From Methylohalobius sp964654415 (lineage in GTDB: Bacteria; Pseudomonadota; Gammaproteobacteria; Methylococcales; Methylothermaceae): DNA of 64,000 nucleotides. The stretch is from the NCBI GenBank assembly GCA_964654415.1, contig CAZZIP010000007.1, forward strand, positions 78,885-142,884, written 5' to 3'. The number at the start of each line of letters is the position of its first letter. Position 1 is the stretch's first letter. The position numbers and the translations under genes are program-made. Below, in pieces: positions 58,483-64,000 of the stretch. Below the pieces are notes generated by a model, which was not told where the DNA came from, did not search any database, and saw only the letters and a list, made by a program, of their open reading frames with translations.

Positions 58483-60111
58483 TTACCCCCTGTGTTTGGC
58501 AATTTTGGACTGGGCAACTACCACCGACGGAGTATGAGCTGGCAAGCTCCCCGCGATCGGCAGGCCGATCAAGGTCAGCTCTATGTGTTTGAACTGAGCT
58601 TCGCTTTTGAAGTTTTCGATAATCTCCAGCACATCGTGGTCGATGTAGCGCGACCTGGAGCCGTCGATGATCACACGCTTATGCGGTGCGATGGCGTTCA
58701 ACGCTTCAAGCAAGTTGGCTTTGTTGAGGAAGCTGACCTGTTCGGCTAAGGTCAAATAAATGCAGTCGTCAGCCTCGGTCTCCTCGAAGTAATAGCCCTG
58801 CTTGTAGTTTTCCAAAAGCAGGAAGAACACCGCGGCCGCCATGCCGATGGCCACGCCGGTCAACAGGTCGGTGAACACCAGCCCTAAGATGGTCAGCGCA
58901 AACGGGATGAACTGATACCAGCCATTGCGCCACATGCGGACAAACAGGGCCGGCTTGGCGAGCTTGTAGCCGACGATGAGCAGCACCGCCGCCACGCTCG
59001 CCAAGGGAATGAGGTTAAACCAGCGCGCGAATAAGAACGTGCACAAGAACAAAAGCAGGCCGTGGATCATCGTCGCCGCGCGGGTTTTGCCGCCGGCCTG
59101 GATGTTGGCCGAGCTGCGCACGATCACCTGGGTTATGGGCAGGCCGCCGATCAAGCCGGAAACGAAATTGCCAACCCCCTGAGCAAAGAGTTCCTGATTG
59201 GTCGGGGTGACGCGCTTGTAAGGGTCAAGCTTGTCCACCGCCTCGACCGAGAGCAAGGTTTCCAGGCTCGCCACCACCGCCAGAACCAAGGCGATTTGAT
59301 AGATGCCAAGGTCCATTAGGGCGGATAAATCGGGAAAGGTGAAGAACTGGCTCCATTGCGCTGGACTCTCCAATACTGGGAGCTGAACCAAGTGTTTTGG
59401 AGACAGCGCCAGTTGCGGAAAGTAGTTGACAAATGCCTGATTGATCAGGATTCCAGCGAGAACCGCCATCAAAGGCCCAGGCAGCCATCGGGAGAACTTA
59501 AAGCGCTTTAACCACGGCCGTTCCCAAAGCAACAGAATGGCCAAGCTGAGCGAGGCGATCAGGACCGTGCCCAAGTGTAAGGCGCCAAACATGTGGACCA
59601 GCGCCGACAGGGTCGTCTCGCCACTTGGCTCCACATAATCGATGTCGCCTTCCCAGTCGGCGTCGTAGCCGACCAGGTGGGGAATCTGTTTGAGGGCAAT
59701 GATAAGGCCGATTCCAGAAAGCATGCCGGTGATCACCGAAGAGGGAAAGTAATAACCGATGATCCCGCCGCGCAATAGACCGAAAGCGATTTGGAGCAGT
59801 CCGGCCAAGCAGGTAGCGGTCAGAAACGCTTCAAACCCGATTCGGCCGATGGCTTCGGCGACAATCACCGCAAGTCCTGCCGCAGGCCCAGACACCCCAA
59901 GCGCCGAACGGCTGAGCAAGGGGACGACCAGACCGCCCACGATCCCGGCAAGGATTCCTGAAGCCAAAGGCGCCCCGGAAGCCAAAGCGATCCCCAGGCA
60001 CAGGGGGAGCGCCACCAAAAACACCACGATCCCAGCAGGAAGGTCGTAGCGCAGGCAGCGCCAAGGATTTAAGTCCTCCTCGGCGTGGCAGCTCGATTGC
60101 ACTATTGGCAT
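58483..60111 (-). CDS. SulP-family anion transporter with STAS domain
   Basis: The 542-aa product has about 11 membrane helices with LPAGIVVFLVALPLCLGIALASGAPLASGILAGIVGG and GLPITQVIVRSSANIQAGGKTR typical of the SLC26/SulP family, and a C-terminal STAS domain (about 450-535). Substrate cannot be fixed from sequence, but co-transcription with beta-carbonic anhydrase points to bicarbonate, as for known SulP-CA pairs. The gene is divergent from a NhaR-like regulator. Confidence 0.94.
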   Translation of the reverse strand: MPIVQSSCHAEEDLNPWRCLRYDLPAGIVVFLVALPLCLGIALASGAPLASGILAGIVGGLVVPLLSRSALGVSGPAAGLAVIVAEAIGRIGFEAFLTATCLAGLLQIAFGLLRGGIIGYYFPSSVITGMLSGIGLIIALKQIPHLVGYDADWEGDIDYVEPSGETTLSALVHMFGALHLGTVLIASLSLAILLLWERPWLKRFKFSRWLPGPLMAVLAGILINQAFVNYFPQLALSPKHLVQLPVLESPAQWSQFFTFPDLSALMDLGIYQIALVLAVVASLETLLSVEAVDKLDPYKRVTPTNQELFAQGVGNFVSGLIGGLPITQVIVRSSANIQAGGKTRAATMIHGLLLFLCTFLFARWFNLIPLASVAAVLLIVGYKLAKPALFVRMWRNGWYQFIPFALTILGLVFTDLLTGVAIGMAAAVFFLLLENYKQGYYFEETEADDCIYLTLAEQVSFLNKANLLEALNAIAPHKRVIIDGSRSRYIDHDVLEIIENFKSEAQFKHIELTLIGLPIAGSLPAHTPSVVVAQSKIAKHRG

Positions 60112-60141
60112 AAAGCTTCTCGTGCGGTTTGGTGAACAACC

Positions 60142-60157
60142 AGTACTACATAGTACT
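60142..60157. promoter_or_regulatory. Inverted repeat in sulP/LysR intergenic region
   Basis: AGTACT, four bases (ACAT), then AGTACT form a 16-bp repeat whose arms are themselves palindromic. It lies between the divergent sulP and NhaR-like genes in AT-rich DNA. It is a plausible operator for the LysR-type regulator. Confidence 0.45.
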
Positions 60158-60221
60158 ATTTTTATTTTTCAGGTAAATTAAAAAAAATGGCATAATTTTT
60201 CGAATTTTGCGAAGTATCGTA

Positions 60222-61097
60222 TTGGCCTCGTTCAACTACAAGCACTTATATTATTTTTGGGTGGTTGCCCAGGAAGGGGGGCTGACTGCGGCGAGCGAGC
60301 GCCTCCACCTGGCCCCCCAGACGATTTGTGCCCAGCTTAAGATGCTGGAAGGTCGGCTTGGCGCCAAGTTGCTCCGGCGGCGGGGGAAAAGCTTAGTCCT
60401 GACCGACGTCGGGCGGATGGTGTGGCGGTATGCTGACGAGATTTTCGCTTTGGGAAAAGAGTTGGCCGATGCCGTCCAGCGCCAAGCGTTCGCTGAGCAG
60501 CGCCAGCTTGCGGTCGGGCTGATCGATTTTTTGCCCAAGCTCATCGTTTACCAATTGCTGGAACCGGTGTTCGCCTTGCCGGAAGGTTTTATGGTTCGCT
60601 GCCACGAAGGAAAGCTGGATAGCCTCCTGACCGAATTGGCTTCCCATAAGCTCGATTTGGTCTTGAGCGACCAGCCTTTGCCGCAAGATGCCCCGGTCAG
60701 GGCCTGCGAGCGCCTGTTGGGCACAAGCGGGATCAGCTTTTTCGCTGCGCCTGAGTTGGCCGAACGCCTGCCTGCGTTTCCCCAGGGTTTAGATGGGGCG
60801 CCTATGTTGTGGTTGGCCCAGGGAGCCGCATTGCGGGGGCAGTTGGAGCAGTGGTTCAAGGAGCAGAAAATCCGACCGCAAATCGTGGCCGAATTCGACG
60901 ACAGCGCCTTGCTCAAGGTGTTCGGCCAAAGAGGGGTGGGGGTGTTTTGCGCGCCCACTCTCATCGAAGCCGAGGTGGTCGATCGCTACCGGGTGCAGGT
61001 CATAGGCCGAAGCGATGCCGTCAAGATGCAGTTTTTTGCCATTTTTCACCAGCGGCGCGGTGACCACCCCGCCATCTGCAGGCTGCTAGGGGAATAA
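60222..61097 (+). CDS. LysR-family transcriptional regulator, NhaR-like
   Basis: The product begins with a winged-helix DNA-binding domain (FNYKHLYYFWVVAQEGGLTAASERLHLAPQTICAQLKMLEGRLGAKLLRR), whose N-terminus matches NhaR-type regulators, then a LysR substrate domain (about 90-290). TTG 60222 (291 aa) is taken as start, and TTG 60207 gives five more residues. No close ribosome-binding site is seen for either. Placed divergently from sulP-can, it probably controls those genes, perhaps in response to Na+, pH or inorganic carbon. Confidence 0.9.
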   Translation: MASFNYKHLYYFWVVAQEGGLTAASERLHLAPQTICAQLKMLEGRLGAKLLRRRGKSLVLTDVGRMVWRYADEIFALGKELADAVQRQAFAEQRQLAVGLIDFLPKLIVYQLLEPVFALPEGFMVRCHEGKLDSLLTELASHKLDLVLSDQPLPQDAPVRACERLLGTSGISFFAAPELAERLPAFPQGLDGAPMLWLAQGAALRGQLEQWFKEQKIRPQIVAEFDDSALLKVFGQRGVGVFCAPTLIEAEVVDRYRVQVIGRSDAVKMQFFAIFHQRRGDHPAICRLLGE

Positions 61098-61104
61098 GAA
61101 GGGC

Positions 61105-61761
61105 TTACTCTACCGGCAAGCGCTCAAACACTTTGTGCAGATAGGCCAGCCTTGCCAGCTCGGCTAAGGTGGAAGCGCCCAGCTTGTGTTTGATTTGGGT
61201 CAGATAATTGGCCACGGTTTTGTAGCTGACGTGCAGGCGGGAGGCGATTTCCTTGAGCGTCAACCCCCGCGCGGCGAGGCAGAAGATTTCAAACTCCCGG
61301 TTGGATAGGGCCGCTAAAGGGTCTTGTTCGGGCTTGCCGCTGGCGTATTGCGCTATAAGCTGCTGGGCGATGGCGTGGGCGACGTAGCTTTGGCCGCGGG
61401 CGATTTTCAAGATGGCTTCAGGCAAGATTTCAGGATCGGCGCTTTTGGGAATGTAGCCTTTGGCTCCGGCTTCCATGGCGCGTTTGGCGTACAAAGCCTC
61501 CTCGTGCATGGTAACCACCAGGATTTTGGCTTTGGGGTCGCGGGCGAGGATGCGGCGGATGACCGCAAGCCCCCCAGCTCCAGGAAGCGACAGGTCCAGG
61601 ACCAAGACGTCGGGCAGGTGGTGGAAGTAACCGCCATAGGCGCTGTCTGTGTCTTGGGCTTCGGCGACGATCTTGATGTTTGGGAATTGTTCCAAAAGAA
61701 AGCGATAACCGGCCAGGACCACGGCGTGGTCATCGGCGAGCATGACGCGGATGGTCCTCAT
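61105..61761 (-). CDS. NarL/UhpA-type response regulator
   Basis: The 218-aa protein has a receiver domain with Asp10, Asp11 and phospho-acceptor Asp56 (VLVLDLSLPG) and a C-terminal LuxR-type helix-turn-helix (about 150-210, LSNREFEIFCLAARGLTLKEIASRLHVSYKTVANYLTQIKHKLG). Its start overlaps the kinase gene by 32 bp, so they form a coupled two-component pair. Confidence 0.95.
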   Translation of the reverse strand: MRTIRVMLADDHAVVLAGYRFLLEQFPNIKIVAEAQDTDSAYGGYFHHLPDVLVLDLSLPGAGGLAVIRRILARDPKAKILVVTMHEEALYAKRAMEAGAKGYIPKSADPEILPEAILKIARGQSYVAHAIAQQLIAQYASGKPEQDPLAALSNREFEIFCLAARGLTLKEIASRLHVSYKTVANYLTQIKHKLGASTLAELARLAYLHKVFERLPVE

Positions 61762-63082
61762 CGTTCTCTTCTTCCCAAGGTAACCACACGGTAAGGCAAA
61801 ACCCCTTTTTAGGTGCGCTTTGGACCTCGAACCTGCCGTTTAGGCTTTCGGCCCGCTCGCGTATGCCCTTGAGCCCAAACCCTTGGGCTAGGTCTTGGAC
61901 TGCGCCTAGGCCGTCGTCGGCAACTTGGATTTTAAGCCAGCGCCTTCGAGAGGGCTCGCTGTGCCAGCTGAGCTCTACTTTAACCTGGTTGGCGTGCGCG
62001 TGTTTGAAGGCGTTGGTCAAGGCTTCCTGGACGATGCGGTAGACGTGAATCTGCAGCTCTTTGGGAAGGCAGTCGATCGTTTCGTCGCAGCTTAGCAGGA
62101 TGCGCGGTTTGGCCTGTTTTTCTTGCCAGCTTGCAACCAAGGCGGCGATGGCCGAAGCCAAGCCCAAATCGTCCAACATCAAGGGCCTTAGCCGTTGGAT
62201 CATCGAGCGCAGGATGGCAAACAGATGGTCTGTGCTTGCGGCGATGGTCTGGGCCGCTTTGGCCACTTGCGCTAAGGAGTGCACTTTTTGAATCGACAGC
62301 GCCATCACCTTGATCGCGCTCAAAACCTGGCCTAACTCGTCGTGCAGTTCCAAGGCCAGTTGGCGCCGCTCCTCTTCTTCGACTTTGAAAAGCTGGCGGG
62401 TGAGCTTGCGGTTGGCAGAGCGCGTCTGCTCTAGAACTGAGGCTAGGTGGTTGAACGCCTGGGCGATGCGGTTAAATTCCGGCGGCGAAAAGCTGGGCAA
62501 GCGAAACGAATAATCGCCGCCTTCTAACTGCAAAAAGCCGTCCAGGATCGTCCCAACCGGTCGAAAAGCCCAGCCAATCCCGACCGCCACAGCGAGAAAA
62601 AAGCCGCCCGCCAAAATCCCGATCAAGCCCAGCAAAACCTTGGTTTCTTGCCAGGCTTCGGCGATCTCGTCGTGCGGATAGGCGGTCAAGACGACTTTGA
62701 GCTCTCCTCTAGGATCGATGGGAAGGATCGCTTCCTCGCGCCAAGGCTCAGGCTCAACCAGGCGCACAAACCAAGCCGGAACGCCAGCAGGTGGTAAGCT
62801 GCAAGGTTCTTCAAGCAAATCAAGCTGCAGGCGCACGTGGCGCAGTCGGTTTAGGCCCATAAGCATCTGGCGCCACCGGTTGAGCTGGGCTTCAGGCAGC
62901 GGGGCCTGAAGGCGGACTGCGGCCACAAGCTCGCGCGCCAGCTGCAGAGCCGATTCGGTCTCTTCGGCCACCGAGGCGCGCACGTGGCGGATGACCAGGG
63001 CGCTGCCCAAGGCGACCACCCCGGCCAACAGGGCGGCAACGAGCAGATTCAGGCGGGTTTTTAAGGATAGGCTATGCTGCAC
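61730..63082 (-). CDS. Membrane sensor histidine kinase (NarX/UhpB class, HisKA_3)
   Basis: N-terminal membrane helix (LKTRLNLLVAALLAGVVALGSALVI), periplasmic sensor of about 120 residues, second helix (VLLGLIGILAGGFFLAVAVGIGWAF), HAMP-like segment, then HisKA_3 with the phospho-acceptor His in ALELHDELGQ and a HATPase_c domain with DDGLGAV and GFGLKGIRERAE. The start is uncertain. GTG 63082 gives the conserved N-terminus (450 aa), while the open frame from ATG 63196 would add 38 residues of no known pattern. It probably signals to the adjacent response regulator. The stimulus is unknown. Confidence 0.9.
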   Translation of the reverse strand: MQHSLSLKTRLNLLVAALLAGVVALGSALVIRHVRASVAEETESALQLARELVAAVRLQAPLPEAQLNRWRQMLMGLNRLRHVRLQLDLLEEPCSLPPAGVPAWFVRLVEPEPWREEAILPIDPRGELKVVLTAYPHDEIAEAWQETKVLLGLIGILAGGFFLAVAVGIGWAFRPVGTILDGFLQLEGGDYSFRLPSFSPPEFNRIAQAFNHLASVLEQTRSANRKLTRQLFKVEEEERRQLALELHDELGQVLSAIKVMALSIQKVHSLAQVAKAAQTIAASTDHLFAILRSMIQRLRPLMLDDLGLASAIAALVASWQEKQAKPRILLSCDETIDCLPKELQIHVYRIVQEALTNAFKHAHANQVKVELSWHSEPSRRRWLKIQVADDGLGAVQDLAQGFGLKGIRERAESLNGRFEVQSAPKKGFCLTVWLPWEEENDEDHPRHARR

Positions 63083-63178
63083 GCTGGTAATTTTCAGCCA
63101 AAAGCCTAGGCCAAAGCCAGAGGAATTTCCTTTTGGCGATAAATTCGCGGGCTTGGAGTGATGAGTATCCAACCCTAG

Positions 63179-63634
63179 ATGCTTGCCCGACTGCATCTAG
63201 GTTTGCGGCCGGGTGGTGGAGATCTTGGTCGGAGTGGCGTAAGCCGACCTTCGCCCATTCCCAAGTTCGACGAGACCGGAAAGCAGGTCGGGGTTTACGC
63301 GCCAGAAGACGTGCCCCACCGCTCCACTTTCGGTTTGCCGGCCGAAGATACGTCAAAATTGCCCGGCTATGATCCGAGGAACGCCCCTTTCGGCGGTGCC
63401 TGGGTGATGGGGCAGGAACATCTGTCTGCGCGCAAGGACGCGCATTTGCGCTATTTGGCCGCGCGCGCAGGCCTCTCTTACCAAGTGCTGAGCGAAACGG
63501 CTGCTTTGATCGAGGCTATCGCAGCCAAAAGCGTATATCAAACAGCTTTGGTTTCGTTCGAGCTTTGGCCGGCTTTGGCGGCTTTGGCGCTGGTGGCTTT
63601 GTTGGGCGGCTATCTTTGGCAGAGGAAGAGTTAG
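63179..63634 (+). CDS. Hypothetical protein with C-terminal membrane helix
   Basis: The open frame of 151 aa has good codon usage from about residue 25 on. It has a polar, Gly/Pro/Asp-containing region (KFDETGKQVGVYAPEDVPHRSTFGLPAEDTSK), a helical part (LSARKDAHLRYLAARAGLSYQVLSETAALIEAIAAK) and a C-terminal membrane helix (about 122-146) followed by QRKS. I do not recognise the family. The start is unclear, since there is no ribosome-binding site near ATG 63179. It could be a fragment of a longer gene. Confidence 0.45.
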   Translation: MLARLHLGLRPGGGDLGRSGVSRPSPIPKFDETGKQVGVYAPEDVPHRSTFGLPAEDTSKLPGYDPRNAPFGGAWVMGQEHLSARKDAHLRYLAARAGLSYQVLSETAALIEAIAAKSVYQTALVSFELWPALAALALVALLGGYLWQRKS

Positions 63635-63708
63635 CTGCACCCTTTAAGGCAAAAAGCTAAAATAGTTCAAGCACTTTGCTGGGAAACCTGAACCAGAGAG
63701 GACCCAAG

Positions 63709-64000
63709 ATGGGAGCGGTTGCATTCGATACCCTGAAATTTGCCAAGCGCCTGAAAGAAGCCGGTTTTAGCGAGCAGCAGGCAGAAGCTTTGGCCGAAGC
63801 CGAAGCCGAGTTGTTCGAAGCGCATCTGGCTACCAAGCAGGACATCGCCGAGCTCAAGCGGGAAATCGCCGAAGTACGGCGCGAAGTTGAAGCGGTTCGA
63901 ACTGAGCTCAAGCGCGATTTTGAAGAGCTACGGGACAAGGTGGAGCGGGAGATTGCTGCGCTGCAGGACAAGGTGGGGAGGGAGATCGCCGAGCTGCGAG
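63709..64000 (+). CDS. Coiled-coil protein of DUF1640/CCDC90-like type, cut by window edge
   Basis: From ATG 63709 (AGAGAGG upstream) 97 codons are visible before the right edge. The product begins MGAVAFDTLKFAKRLKEAGFSEQQAEALAEAEAELFEAHLATKQDIAELK, the pattern of DUF1640-type proteins, then a long regular coiled coil (IAEVRREVEAVRTELK). These are usually followed by a C-terminal membrane helix, which would lie outside the window. The function in bacteria is not established. Confidence 0.75.
   Translation, partial: MGAVAFDTLKFAKRLKEAGFSEQQAEALAEAEAELFEAHLATKQDIAELKREIAEVRREVEAVRTELKRDFEELRDKVEREIAALQDKVGREIAELR

Noticed and set aside
60158..60206. AT-rich run as origin or attachment site
   Set aside because: No repeats, DnaA boxes or integration signs were found. 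It is most simply the divergent promoter region of sulP and the NhaR-like gene.
1..64000. Mobile elements, CRISPR arrays and prophage genes
   Set aside because: No transposase, no regular spaced repeats and no phage structural genes were seen. The integrase-like domain at 9704-11656 is fused to a Wzz protein and lacks catalytic residues.

Overview
The window is chromosomal DNA from a gammaproteobacterium that is probably a methylotroph or methanotroph, possibly a moderate thermophile. The gammaproteobacterial assignment rests on conserved blocks: rplU-rpmA/obgE/proB, miaB-phoH-ybeY-corC-lnt, lptD-surA-pdxA-rsmA followed by amgK-murU, and exbB-exbD-Trm112-kdsB. Methylotrophy is inferred from two tandem genes of the MtdB family (methylene-tetrahydromethanopterin dehydrogenase) beside a RibD-C/dihydropterin-reductase-like gene. 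I saw no insertion sequence, prophage, CRISPR array or rRNA. There is one tRNA (Pro, CGG). Genes are packed tightly: most operon neighbours overlap by 1-13 bp and several convergent pairs overlap at their 3' ends.

Layout. 1-2.3 kb: a DUF1614 membrane protein cut by the edge, and a secreted repeat protein ending in a fibrinogen-like domain. 2.3-7.0 kb: rpsT, proB, obgE, rpmA, rplU, ispB and tRNA-Pro. 7.0-13.3 kb (minus strand): purE-purK, then an unusual Wzz-type protein carrying a degenerate tyrosine-recombinase-like domain, an ABC exporter and a PHP-family RNase (rnm/trpH). 13.5-23.5 kb (plus strand): a long envelope and housekeeping run of opgG, an unknown gene, opgH, exbB, exbD, a Trm112-like gene, kdsB, a low-molecular-weight phosphatase, a Dabb protein, a dienelactone hydrolase, accA and tilS. 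23.5-25.9 kb: a small secreted helical protein with its own terminator, a dihaem cytochrome c peroxidase and a methyltransferase.

25.9-31.2 kb: miaB-phoH-ybeY-corC-lnt. 31.1-34.8 kb: the two mtdB-like genes, the divergent RibD-C gene, a TPR lipoprotein and a small membrane protein. 34.9-38.9 kb: an O-methyltransferase, a succinate-semialdehyde-type dehydrogenase, then HIT, rdgB and rph. 38.9-44.7 kb: a coupled four-gene cassette (GH15-like glycosidase, GT4 glycosyltransferase, alkaline-phosphatase-superfamily enzyme, EEP phosphodiesterase), the best candidate here for an uncharacterised pathway. 44.8-49.6 kb: an HTTM-DCC fusion, hemerythrin, a GreB-type factor, an NfeD-like protein, Hsp20 and glyoxalase I. 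49.5-57.8 kb: a lipoprotein, rsmA, pdxA, surA, lptD, and divergently amgK-murU and a DUF4870-like gene. 57.8-61.1 kb: carbonic anhydrase and a SulP transporter facing a NhaR-like LysR regulator, which suggests bicarbonate or anion supply under its control. 61.1-64.0 kb: a NarL/UhpA-type two-component pair, an unrecognised membrane protein and a coiled-coil DUF1640-like gene cut by the right edge.

The main themes are envelope construction (LPS, periplasmic glucans, surface polysaccharide, lipoproteins, peptidoglycan recycling), RNA and translation housekeeping, and C1 metabolism.
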